In this document: positions 44,863 to 55,269 of the stretch, piece after piece
Layout of the letters: each line of letters begins with the position of its first letter
Numbering within the stretch: position 1 is the first letter of the stretch
NCBI GenBank assembly: GCA_900291925.1
Contig: UWYS01000019.1
Span: 248,001 to 312,000 of the forward strand
Length of the DNA stretch: 64,000 bases
Source of the DNA: Thecaphora thlaspeos
Lineage: Eukaryota; Basidiomycota; Ustilaginomycetes; Urocystidales; Glomosporiaceae
Direction of reading: 5' to 3'
Notes under the pieces: model-generated
Database searches by the model: none
What the model was told of the DNA's origin: nothing
What the model saw: only the letters and a program-made list of their open reading frames with translations
Program-made: the position numbers and the translations under genes

Positions 44863-45504
44863 TCAGGCTGGGAGGACTTGTTCACCTGCAACCTCGCCGC
44901 ACTGGCCGCACTTGCGCCCCTCTACGTCGGACTTCCAGCCATCAATGATGGGCTTGAGCTGCGTTCCCAGGTCTGTGCACTGGAACTTGACCTCTTTAAT
45001 CAGGGTGGGCGTCGTGTGGACCTTGTTTGGGCAGTACCACCGCATCGCATCTGCAATTGCGAGTGAAAGGATGGAATGAAAGTAAGTATTAGCAGCCATC
45101 GAGCTCGCTCTTGACTTCGGTCATCATCGTGTGATGAAGGCAAGAATTTTACCTGGGCTTCCCGCTGGCCTCGTCCTCTCCACGACGAGCCCCACTGTGT
45201 CCTTGAACCTGACGGGCGAGTGTGGCATGTAAGCGGGGAGCATAAACATTTCACCCTCCTTGATGGGAACGTCTTGGAACTCTCCATCCTGGTTGATGAT
45301 CTTGAGCAGCATGTCGCCCTTGTACTGGTAGAAGAACTCCTCGGTGGGCTGGTAGTGGTAATCGGAGCGGGCGTTGGGTCCCCCAACGGCCATGACGGTA
45401 TAGTCGGCCGACTTGAACAGGCAGAAGTTGCCGACAGGAGGTTGAAGGCGGTGACTGTTTTCTGAGAGCCACTTGGGGAAGTTGAGGGGTGGTGCAATCG
45501 GCAT
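44863..45504 (-). CDS. BNA1: 3-hydroxyanthranilate 3,4-dioxygenase
   Basis: Exons 45504-45153 and 45050-44863 give 179 residues, the usual fungal length, ending in TGA. The cupin metal site is visible: His50 and Glu56 (HYQPTEEFFYQYKG) and His95 (PAYMPHSPVRF). The conserved substrate arginines (RPAGSPDAMRWYCPNK) are completed across the intron. A C-x2-C pair near the C-terminus (CGQCGE) belongs to the second iron-binding site seen in microbial enzymes. It opens the ring of 3-hydroxyanthranilate in the kynurenine route from tryptophan to NAD. The ATG at 45504 was chosen because the family starts directly before the PPLNFPKW segment. Confidence 0.95.
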
Positions 45505-46054
45505 GATGAGCTTGCGTGTGGCGGGTGGGACGTCGGATGGTGGTGTGCTGTAGAGGAGAGAGGAAGGTGGTGGCTGCAAGGGCTAGGGACCAGCAATAAT
45601 TCAGACGGCTCCCAGCCTCCACATCTGCATCCCTCTCTCTTCTCGCGCGACACCACCCCAAAATGCGCCCCGCCTGATGCCAGCGCTCCAGCTGTGCATG
45701 CGCGGAAGCGCCTGCCCCGGCTGCCTCCGCGTCCCCAGAGCCTGAGCCAAAAGCCAAGGCGGGCTGGCAAGGGTCGTATCAGCCTTCCTTCCTACTTTGT
45801 CCCTTCAACCGCCACCACCACCTCATCACGCCTTCCCAACCACCACCGCCATCGTCGTCGTCAGTTCGTCGCGCCACCTCTTCTCCATCCATCGCGTTAC
45901 CCACCTCTCCATTCTTCTTCCCAACATCTCAGCTCCTGGGCGAACCGCAGGCTACTCTTGCCTCCTCCGCTCAATTTCTGGCATTGCTTCCTCCACCTTG
46001 ACTACTCCCACTGCGTTCGCTTCCTACCGGATGGCGTGAGGATCATTCTTTGCA
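45505..46054. promoter_or_regulatory. Divergent promoter region with minimal uORF
   Basis: 550 bases between the HAAO gene (-) and the unknown 1,136-residue gene (+). At 46031 a two-codon upstream reading frame (ATG GCG TGA) precedes the main ATG at 46055 by only 15 bases, which could limit translation of the downstream protein. Confidence 0.55.
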
Positions 46055-49000
46055 ATGGGTCGATTTTCACCCGCCCACTACGACGACCTTTTCCTCGACA
46101 AGGTCAAGACGGCATGCGTCGGGGCGCTCCAGCAGCTAAAGGATGACGCCGAAACCGACCAAGCAGCCGGACCCCTGGCACAGCCGGCGCGCAGCTACAC
46201 CGCCTACGACCAGCGGAGCAGTCTCGACCGCAGCCTGGCTCGCCTTGAGAGGCGCGAACGCGACAGATTGAGAGCGCTCGGCCTTCCAACCGGACCAGAA
46301 TCTTCGGGCTCCGACGACTCGGATGCTGACACCGACACCGAGCTCGTCCTTCGCGCCACCGATCAATCCCAGGGTATTGAGGGCGGCTATGGGGTCGCCA
46401 GCTCCAGCAATAGCGGCAGTGGCAGTAGTGCTGCCGCCGTGCAGGCGTCTCGACGCCGCAGACGCCCATACACCTTTGAGCAGCTTGCCGAGCACCTCGA
46501 GCCGGACGATCCGGACCTACAGAGGCTGTGCAAGGTGCTGGTCGGCAAGCTAAGGCGCAGGGCGAGGCGGCAGGAGCCACGCAGGGAGGCCTACACCTCG
46601 TTGCTTGGCTCGACATCGTATCCTGATGAGCTGCGGAGCTCGTCTCCAACCCAGGGCCTTGTTCGTCCCAGCGTCTACGTTCCCACGCGCGACTATCGAA
46701 ACCTTGGGCGCTCGCAGCCGGGCGAGCCGTCGCGTTCCCGCTACGACCTGAGCAGACATAACCCTCCCGTCGACCTTCAAGCCCCCATGACCATCACTAT
46801 AGGCGAGGACGGCATCACGACGCGCGAAGGAGTCCGCACACGCACCCTCTCGCGGTCGCTCAACGCTCGCGTCAACGCCATCGACCGCAGCCTGCAACGC
46901 ACCCTTGCCGCTCGCGCCGCACGCCGCGCCGAGCAGAACGAAGGCGACTCGATAGCATCCGGCGAGTCCCTCTCCGCCCGACGGACGCGCATGGTCGGTC
47001 GAGCGCCACCAGCGCCGCCCCCGGTTCGCGCCGACGATCACGATGATGGCGAGGCTGGCAACGGCAATCAGGCCGCCGAAGCGTTCCGATCCGGCTCGAC
47101 AATGGAAGCGCTCTTTGGGCTCGGATCAATCGATGCCGAAGCTGACTCTGAGGTCGAGGGCGGCGACATCAACGCGGGATCCAGGACAAGCGACGATACC
47201 ACGGCGTCAGCGACCGCATCGAGCGCACCACGGATTCGCCGCGCCTTTGTCCGCATCAGCAGAGAGATTGACTTCCTCCGGTGCCACCTCCAGCATCGAA
47301 TTAACGAACGCCTCGGCGAGGAATGGGAGAACTTGGCCGAGGAACCCCGACCAGGAAGAAGGAGAAGAGGGGTTGCAGACGCTGGCGATGCTGGGAGAGG
47401 CGACATCCGTCTAGACTTTCTCAACCCGACTGCATCCGACGGCGAGGCACCAGACGGCCGCGCCAGGGTCGTCGTCGGAAGCAGAGAGGTCGACCGCCTC
47501 CGCTCTGCGCTACTCAAGACGCTCGAGACCTTTGACACAGCGTTGGGCCAGGTGTGGGTTTCGGGGCTGATGGAGGAGGATGCGGATCAGCGAGCCTCGA
47601 GTGGTCTCGAGACCATCGATGCTAACCGATGGCCAGACGGTCAAGGTGTACAAAGTGACGACCAGGGTGGATCAACGAATCTCACCACCAGTCCGCGCCG
47701 GCGAGACCGGAGGCGGGACATGCAGGCAAGCATCCTCCGCGCCTCGCTGTGGCGGACCCGCAACCGGTCGAGGGAGCTGCAGGAGCACGCTGACAGCATT
47801 GCAGAGGGCCTCGGCGACAGGTTTGCGATGCAGGCGCATTTGCAAGGGCAGGCGGGCGCGACTGAAGGGTCAAACAGCTCTCGCCTATTCACAGAGGAAG
47901 AGATTGCTCACCGACTCCTCCTGCACTGCCTAGATCAGTACGGGTCGCCCGACGGCTCTCATCGCGATCGCAACGAATGGCGCTGGATGGTGGCAAATTG
48001 GTACTTTCTGCACCGCTCGCGCGACGAGATCCCGGATCCTGCCCCTCGCCCCGGGGCAAGGCTAGCGGGCCGCCTGGCGAGCGCGTTTGCGAGGACGGTC
48101 TGGATGCCGCACGGCGTGGATCCGTACGAACGGTTAAGCGACGACACTCTCGACGACGCACCCACTGCCGCTGACAACCTGCAACGGGCCTGGGAATACA
48201 CGGATGCACGTCTCGGCCCCGCTGGGATCACGCACGCCGTCACTGCAGCGCTCGAAGAGAACAGCGAGCTGCAGTACGCCCTGAGCCTGGTGAGGACCGC
48301 ATCCGAGCGAGCGCGGCAAGCGTCTGCAGACCGTCTGGCCGCCTCTGGACCTGCTGCCGGGCGAGAAGCGACCTCGAACATTGCAGTGTCGGCAGCCGTC
48401 GAAGCCGCCGCACCTGTCGAAAATGAACGCGTCGACGCCTCTCGAGGGGATACGTCGGGACGTCAAGTCCAAGGGCGATCTCCAGGCACCGCCGCCGACA
48501 TCACTATAGCGACCCGCACCGGCAGCGGGGACCGGGACGAAGTTGATCCGGACGTCTCGCTGACCAGGACTATCTCGCTGAGCCGACGCAACGCTATACG
48601 CCCGTCTTCCTCCGCCGAGGCGCGGTCGATCTCCACGCTTCTTACCCGCACACCATCGCTCCGCAGCGAGCGACGCAGCGACATGACGGATACGCTTGTG
48701 CCCGCGCTGGACGATGATACGGAGTCTGTCGAACACCACAGTCGGGGTGCCTTAACGCCGAGGGGCAACCTGGACCGCTCGCGCTCACGGTCCTTCACGT
48801 TTGTCACGACGCCGGCAACCGTTTTGGGTGGTCGCAGCTCGGAAGGCCTGGCCCGTCCTGGCTCGGGCTCGGGCTCAGGCTCGGGCTCAGGCTCGGGCTC
48901 AGGCTCGGAAGGCTACCAAGCCGCCGCGGGAAGCGGAAGCGCCATCGACACTGGCAGCGGCACATCAACCGTGCTGGGGCGGAGAAGTCGACAGGGCCAG

Positions 49001-49465
49001 GAGACCAACGACGATCTCGATATTGCCCGCCGCCTAAGAGTGGACGGCTCGGTGCACGACGAGAGCGAATTGTCGGTCCTGGTCCCGTTGCTTCGAGGCT
49101 ACGGCGGCGGCGGCGGCGGCAGCGGCGGAGAGGGTGAGGACGTAGCAATGTCGGGAGCCTCTACTCCTCTGGAGACGCGTCGTGCGACGTTTGAAGCGTA
49201 CGCGCGGAGGCGGCGGAGCCGGTTCCATGAGATGCTGATGGAGGCGGCCCAGTCGGACGACCAGCTAGATGACGAAGGCCATGGGGCGCCACAGCGCGAC
49301 GCCGACCTCGACGAGATGCTGCAATTCCTCATGGAAGGCGGCGACGGGGCGCGGGACGTCGGAGAGGGCGAGGAAGGGTTAGCCTCTGACGAGGAAGACA
49401 CAAGACGCGGATCGGGTGGCGACGGGCTGTTAGAACGGGTGCCCCGGGGCAGAGCGAGCCGTTAG
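46055..49465 (+). CDS. Unknown 1,136-residue Arg/Asp/Ser-rich protein
   Basis: A single uninterrupted frame ending in TAG. Charged helices are spread through a mostly disordered sequence. A Tyr/Phe-containing segment near residues 140-175 (YTFEQLAEHLEPDDP) and a Trp-rich globular-looking segment near 615-690 (NEWRWMVANWYFLHRSRDE) are the best candidates for folded parts. Residues about 935-950 are a pure Gly-Ser repeat encoded by a 12-base tandem array. The C-terminal region is acidic, with helices. I find no catalytic motif, no membrane segment and no known zinc-binding pattern. The consistent codon bias supports a real gene. The function is unknown. Confidence 0.75.
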   Translation: MGRFSPAHYDDLFLDKVKTACVGALQQLKDDAETDQAAGPLAQPARSYTAYDQRSSLDRSLARLERRERDRLRALGLPTGPESSGSDDSDADTDTELVLRATDQSQGIEGGYGVASSSNSGSGSSAAAVQASRRRRRPYTFEQLAEHLEPDDPDLQRLCKVLVGKLRRRARRQEPRREAYTSLLGSTSYPDELRSSSPTQGLVRPSVYVPTRDYRNLGRSQPGEPSRSRYDLSRHNPPVDLQAPMTITIGEDGITTREGVRTRTLSRSLNARVNAIDRSLQRTLAARAARRAEQNEGDSIASGESLSARRTRMVGRAPPAPPPVRADDHDDGEAGNGNQAAEAFRSGSTMEALFGLGSIDAEADSEVEGGDINAGSRTSDDTTASATASSAPRIRRAFVRISREIDFLRCHLQHRINERLGEEWENLAEEPRPGRRRRGVADAGDAGRGDIRLDFLNPTASDGEAPDGRARVVVGSREVDRLRSALLKTLETFDTALGQVWVSGLMEEDADQRASSGLETIDANRWPDGQGVQSDDQGGSTNLTTSPRRRDRRRDMQASILRASLWRTRNRSRELQEHADSIAEGLGDRFAMQAHLQGQAGATEGSNSSRLFTEEEIAHRLLLHCLDQYGSPDGSHRDRNEWRWMVANWYFLHRSRDEIPDPAPRPGARLAGRLASAFARTVWMPHGVDPYERLSDDTLDDAPTAADNLQRAWEYTDARLGPAGITHAVTAALEENSELQYALSLVRTASERARQASADRLAASGPAAGREATSNIAVSAAVEAAAPVENERVDASRGDTSGRQVQGRSPGTAADITIATRTGSGDRDEVDPDVSLTRTISLSRRNAIRPSSSAEARSISTLLTRTPSLRSERRSDMTDTLVPALDDDTESVEHHSRGALTPRGNLDRSRSRSFTFVTTPATVLGGRSSEGLARPGSGSGSGSGSGSGSGSEGYQAAAGSGSAIDTGSGTSTVLGRRSRQGQETNDDLDIARRLRVDGSVHDESELSVLVPLLRGYGGGGGGSGGEGEDVAMSGASTPLETRRATFEAYARRRRSRFHEMLMEAAQSDDQLDDEGHGAPQRDADLDEMLQFLMEGGDGARDVGEGEEGLASDEEDTRRGSGGDGLLERVPRGRASR
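48858..48909 (+). repeat. In-frame Gly-Ser tandem repeat
   Basis: A 12-base unit (GGCTCGGGCTCA and close variants) repeated about four times within the unknown 1,136-residue gene, encoding alternating Gly-Ser. A likely site of length variation between strains. Confidence 0.8.
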
Positions 49466-50988
49466 AGGTCCGAATGTGCCCGAGCTCAGCCCGATTTCGC
49501 CAAAAGTCCAACACCTAGCTACTCCAGTCTGTACGAATCTGCGGCATTGACGGCGACGACGGCAATCGACCATGCCCAACTGCGCCGTTGCACCGGCAAC
49601 TATGTACATACCTGCCGACCAGCTCCATCAATTAGGCTCGTTCCGGCGTACGTTTACATATGAACGGATGGAACAGTCGGAGTGCTCGGTGCTCGAATGA
49701 TGAAGCGGGAACACGAGGAGGGGAGCAAAGTGCCGCTGCGTGATGGCGTCGTAGTTCGACGGCATGCTGGCCGTGGCCTCGCTCGCTCGACCGGCGACGC
49801 GGAGCGCATGTCGAGCAGCGGCCCAGCAAAGGAAGCAAGCATCCCGATGAGCGACCATCGCGCCGACAGACAGGACAGGCATAAGGGGACTACTTGAATT
49901 GCGGGCAGGGCCAACGGACCTGAGCTCTGAAGGGGCTCCCGGCACGCCGGAGAACGGCAAGACGGTCGAGCGCAAGAAGAGCGACAAGCAAGGGAGGGAC
50001 CAGGCGGGGAAAACGACAAAAAGAGCCCTGATGGGCGAGCGACGACAGAGATGATGGAGGGAGGGGGAGCAGACAGGGCGACGGGCGCCCGCAGTAAAAA
50101 AGCCAGGCGACGGCCGATCACCCCAGACGCGCACGTCCTCTCGCACGAGTAGCAAGGACGTTTGTACTGTATGCTGAGAGAGCGTGTCGGAGCTGCTCGT
50201 CGGCGGCGTTGGTTTTATCCGTTTCCCTGCAGCGCGTCAGGATGCGCTGTCGCTTGAGCCGGCTGGACCCTGGCCCAGATCGTGGATGCACCCGTGACCT
50301 CGGCCCTGGCCATCGCGGTGGCCCAGCCAAGGGGCTTGTAGTTCACTCAAGTTAAAGTTAAATTCAAGACTTGGTTCGCACGCCCACGCTTCACCCACAT
50401 CAATCTTAACTAACGCGTTTCCGTGGGAATCCGGCCTCCCTAGCCGGATTCCCAGGGAAACGCGTCACATTCAAGATTCGCTCCACGCGCTTTCCGCCAC
50501 TTCGTCCCACACTCCCCCTCCCAGTCCTCGTACCCTCGCACCCTCGCACCTTCACCACCGACCAGCAGCGACCTACTTCAAACGCCCACCAACGCCCTCC
50601 ACTTCCTCTCCAGCAGTCCTTACACGGCCCCATCACCCTCTCGCACTGGCCAAGACAGCCCCGACAACGGCGTCCATCTACTCATCGTCGACTCGGATCG
50701 ACATCTCCTATCCACCTACACATCACTAAGCCTCCTTCGACCTAAGCTCGCCCCGCATTGCCACATCAGCTTCATTGCTTCTCTCAAGGACCGTGTAGCC
50801 CCCACCTCGTCAAACTGCCAGGCAACTCTACCGCCTTCGCTTCTAAAATGACCTAGTAGCTGTCTCCCCACACCAGCATTAGCAGAGCAGAACGCAGGCG
50901 GGGCCTCGCGCATCCGTCGGCAAACGGGGTCTTCCCCAGATCACGACTCCCCTCTCTGCCACCGTTGGCCTCGCTGTCTTTCTTCGAT
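49466..50988. promoter_or_regulatory. Upstream region of histidine kinase with hairpin and possible extra exon
   Basis: About 1.5 kb. The left part has no convincing gene. At 50413-50465 is a near-perfect hairpin. From there to 50851 one frame stays open with coding-like content, including a beta-alpha start (HLLIVDSDRHLL), and may be an upstream exon of the kinase. Donor-like GTs lie near 50794 and an acceptor-like AG near 50856-50859, which would join in the direction of the kinase's first ATG. Confidence 0.5.
50413..50465. repeat. Near-perfect 23-bp inverted repeat (hairpin) capped by ACGCGT sites
   Basis: Arms 50413-50435 and 50443-50465 are complementary with a single mismatch, separated by a 7-base loop. 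Each arm ends outward in ACGCGT, the MluI cell-cycle box core bound by MBF-type factors. Stem GC content and length predict a very stable structure in DNA or RNA. Confidence 0.85.
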
Positions 50989-53900
50989 ATGTCGGTCATG
51001 ACCTCGATTCCGGCACCGCTCGAGCCCGACCTGGTCGCGCCCACGCCATATCAGCCGCCGCTCGAGCCTGATGCCTGGCACACATGGCTCACGGTCTACC
51101 AGACGGGGCAGTGGACGAGCATGCCCGAGGATCCAGAGCTCGTCAGGCTTCCCGCCACGGTCCCCTTCAGGCCGCGTGCATCGATCGATAAGTGTGCCGA
51201 CCCCACGCACCCTCAGGTGATCGACACAGACACAGGCGCCGTCACCTCGCCCTTCGACTTCTACCGCAATCATGATCATCTAGCACCTCCAAAGGCCCCC
51301 CTGGAGCGGCTCCAAGCGAGGGAGGATGCCGTAATCCGCCACGGGCTGCAGACGCCCGCCACCAACGGCATCCTCGACATGTACGTTCAGCACGCCAAGG
51401 ACATCTTCGACGCCGACTACGGCGCCGTCTCGATGGCCTCGCTCGACAGGCTCCGCGTCAACCTGTTTTCGTCGTTCGGGTGCGGGCTCGAGGACCTTGC
51501 CTGCCTCACCACATCGACCTCGATCTGCGCCCACGCCCTCTTGCTCGAGGACGAGTGTATGGTCCTACGCGATAGATCGCAAGACTGGCGCTTCCGCGGC
51601 CTCTCGTTCGCCCCTCATCCAGACGCCGGCATGGACGCTCCCGACGGCTTCCAGTTCTACGCATCGGCACCGCTGATGGCTACGGTGCCCGCGCGCAATG
51701 ATCGCGAGGGCTGCAGCAGCCGCATCCGCAAGGTGTCGATAGGCCGGCTGTGCATCGTGGGCGTCGAGCCTCGCCCTGACTTTTCCGACAAGGACCTCAG
51801 GCGGCTCAAGACGGTCGCAGACATGGCGAGCAAGGCCGTTGAGAACGCCTGGCAGTCGCGCCGGTCTGAGAGGATCTTGACAATGTAGGCGGCCACGTCA
51901 AAGCTGGCGGTCCTGCTCGAGCAGCAGAGCTCGGAACTCATGCGCGATGCTGATGCCCAGCAGATCGCCAATGCTGACCTCTTTTCGGCGGTCTCGTCGA
52001 CGCTGTACGAGACACTTGGCGCCACCAATGTCTTCTGCCTTGACGTGTCGTCGTTTTCCGCGGCACCCGGATCGGCCAATGGCGCGGCGAAGCGGCGAGA
52101 CAACTCCTTCGACCGGCTCAGCATCTTCGCCGGTCACAAACGTACCAGCTCGCTCACTGCAACGGCTCAACAGCAGGCGTGTCTGTTCGCGCCCACCATC
52201 CTGTCTGCCGACGGCGAAGATGCCGGTGTGGTGGCCGATCGATTAGATTGCCCTGGCGGACGGAGGGCCCTTTTGGAGTGGCTGATGCAGCGCCAGGACA
52301 TGGGATGGTCTCAGTCTGCCGTCTACCATCGGTCAGAGGACGACCGAGACTCCCACATGCGGATTGAAACCGGTGCGCTGCCCAGACTCGTGCCGGACCA
52401 TGCAGAGACCTACTGTGAGTCATCGACCTCGAAGATTCCCCGCCGCAAGCACTGGGCCCGAGCGCCGATGGGTCCTTTTTTGGGCTCATACCTGGGGTGA
52501 GGTTCAGCACTGACTCCATCATCGCTCTGCTCTCAACGGGACGCAGTCGCGCACATCGTCCTCAATGGGGAGCGGACCGAGCCAATCTTCATGTTTCTCG
52601 TCCTCTTCGATAAGCGGACTGTGGTCGAGGACTTTGATGTCGACTTTACCTGTTCGCTCGGCTCGATCTTTCAGAGCATGAACCTGCGGCAGCGAGCCGT
52701 ACAGTCCGAACGAGCCAAGGTGGCCCTCATCCGGCAGATGAGCCACGAGCTGCGTACACCCCTCCATGGCGTCACGGGAGTTGCCTCGCAGCTGGCTTCG
52801 CTCCTGCTCGAAAGCGCTCCGCTCTCTGCCCAAATCTCGGAGCACGATATTTCAGAGGCCGTGTAGCTCGCCAAGGTGATTCTCTCGGCCGGCCAGGACC
52901 TTCAGAAGTCAATCAACAACCTGATCGATGTCAACGACCTCACATCGCCGACGGCGGACGCCCCGACGGGCGACGACCACTCTACAACGTCCGACACGCC
53001 GATCGACCTGCTGGGGCTGGTTGAGTCGACAGCGATACAGGAGCAACAGTGGTCGCTAACCCGACCAGACGGACTTGCGAAGCCGCCGCTGCTTCTGGTG
53101 TGGCCGACGCCAGCGATCTTGCAATACCGGCCTAGCCTCAGGCATAGGGATGGTCAGATCGTGCGCAAGATCGTGCAGCAAATCACCAGCAACGCCTTCC
53201 GCTTCTACCGGGACGGCGATGCTGTAGTAGAGGTGTGCGTCCGGCCGACGAGGTCCGACGGCACTACGAAGAGCGTCGATGTCGTCATGCGAGACAACGG
53301 CATCGGCATGAGCTCGAACTTCTTGGCGCAGAGCTACCGCAAGCTGTTCAGCAAGGCCAGCACCTTTAAGCAGGGCACCGGCCTCGGCGTGGCCCTGGCC
53401 GATCTTCTGCTGCAAGACATAGGCGGCAAGATGGGGGTCGAGTCTACTGAGGGTCAGGGCACGGCCGTCACGATCACGTTGCCGGTCGAGACGAATCTTT
53501 ACGACGATGACAGCACCCTCGCGCGGCTATTCGAGTCGTCAGGGAGGCCCAGCTCCTCGACGGGCACGTCGGCATATCTGGAGTCCCGCTTCTGCAGCGA
53601 TGCGGTCAGTCGCTCGCTCGGACGGTACTGTACCGACACGCTGGCTGCTTGCGATATCACAGCGTCATCGACGTCGAACGACTCCTCCATCTTGCTCCTG
53701 CCCGTGGACGACGCTGCACGCGTCGACGCGGTTGCGGCTCATATTGGCCAGGAGGGCAAACGGCATTGCAAGGTCGTCGTGCTGGATCTGTGCCACGGCC
53801 AGCCGGCCGACGCGGTCCTCGAGGCGCTCGCATCGCTTCAGGGTACTGGCATTGAGTGCCTTCATCTTCGGCCACCCTTCCTCGCCGGAACCATGCAGGC

Positions 53901-54712
53901 GCTTGCGGTTTTCTCGTGCCCCGTCGTCTTGCCCGTGCCTCCGGCCACGTCCAGGTCCGCAGAGTTCCTGGACAACTGCATCGCAAACGAGCTGGATCAC
54001 TTAACCACCGAGCTGGGCGCATTGCTCACGGCAGATTCCTCGCCCATCTCGGAGTCGTGCGTCACTCCCAAGACAAGCCGTTCCGCAGCTGCACTGCCTG
54101 GAGTAGGCGTGGCTACGACAGCCTCTGCCGACCCGCTCTCGAGCGTCGTTGAGCAACGGCCGTTTTCGGTGCTGCTGGTCGAGGACAACCCGCTCGACAT
54201 GCGGCTGCTGCGGTCGGTCGTGCAGAAGGTCGGTTGCAAGTTTGCAGAAGCCATGGACGGTCAACAGGCCATCGACAGATTCCGCGAGTCGATACCGGCA
54301 GTGGTGCTGCTCGATATTTCACTTCCGGTGATGTTGAGTGCACTGCCGCGCAGAGGCTAAGACCACCGGCAGAGACAAAGACTGACTTCGTGTTCTTGCT
54401 CCCATGCTCCTCGTACAACGACGACCTCTACAGGATGGCTTCGATGCCTGCAAGCTAATGCGGTCGCACTGGAACGGCCTCTCTCCGCAAGACGGCCAGC
54501 GAAGACCGCGTATCGTGGCCATCTCTGCACTCTCGTCGGCATCGGACATCGAACGGGGCGTCAAGAAATGCGGCATGGACGAGTGGCGCACCAAGCCGGC
54601 TAATCTGGCCCAGCTGCGCAAGGATGTGGTCCAGTGGCAGCAGGAGCACCAAGTCAGCTTCGACTCTGTCGGCATTGCTGTGAAAAACGAGATAGCTGCC
54701 GCCGCTTCCTGA
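50989..54712 (+). CDS. GAF-domain hybrid histidine kinase with two in-frame TAG codons
   Basis: Exons 50989-52414, 52547-54327 (donor uncertain) and 54434-54712, ending in TGA; about 1,161 codons. Domains in order: a GAF domain (about residues 120-290); a phospho-acceptor H-box with His542 (MSHELRTPLHG); an ATPase domain with N-box (QQITSNAFRF), G1 (DNGIGM) and G2 (GTGLGVALADLL); and a receiver with LLVEDN, phospho-acceptor Asp in VVLLDISLP, and Lys in WRTKPANL. TAG occurs in frame at codon 300 (51886), between the GAF and kinase parts, and at codon 582 (52864), inside the second dimerisation helix. The frame on both sides encodes conserved sequence, so these are not ends. The last intron's donor does not preserve the usual PxMDG loop. 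The gene is either expressed through TAG recoding or beginning to decay. An upstream exon is possible. Confidence 0.72.
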
Positions 54713-55269
54713 TGCTCTCCGCTCGTTACCCTGCGTCGGGTAGAGTGGGGCGCCTCTTCGTCCCACCGCGGCCCTTTCCTTCTCCGACCAAAATGTCTCC
54801 TTTTCGTTATGGTAGCCACAGACCGTACCCGTTAGCCTCGTAGTCATTGTCATTGCGGTTGTCATAATCACCAGCCTGCTCTGCTTCCTCTGTTACTGTG
54901 TCTTCGTTTGGTCGCATCGAGCCCACTTAACAATTCGCAGGCTTTTGTAACTATCATCACCGTCCGTGTGACGGGAGCGAGGGGAGAGGTGGAGGCGAGC
55001 GGTGAATTTCCTTGCGCCTTGGGCTCGGGCCACGTCTTCGTCTCTCGCTCGCTCGTTTGTACTTTCTTTCACCGCCACATCGTCACACTGTTCAAGCTTG
55101 CTCTTACCCCGTCCAGCAACCGCATCATCGCCTATCTTTCTTACTTCACTTGAACATCTCTCAGCATCTCCGTCACCAACTGTACGACTCATCGCAACTG
55201 AACAAGTCTCCGCATCCCACCTCATCCAACCTCTCTCGGAGGAAAGACCCTACTTGTTCGACCGACACG
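54713..55269. other. Intergenic spacer between histidine kinase and VMA12
   Basis: Contains the 3' region of the kinase gene and the promoter and pyrimidine-rich leader of VMA12. No other feature is visible. Confidence 0.5.

Noticed and set aside
51885..51929. An intron removing the first kinase TAG
   Set aside because: In-frame options are at most 45 bases with a GAG or otherwise poor acceptor, shorter than every other intron in the window, and would delete helix-forming sequence.
52861..52905. An intron removing the second kinase TAG
   Set aside because: Removal would delete part of the conserved second HisKA helix, and the interval is only 45 bases.
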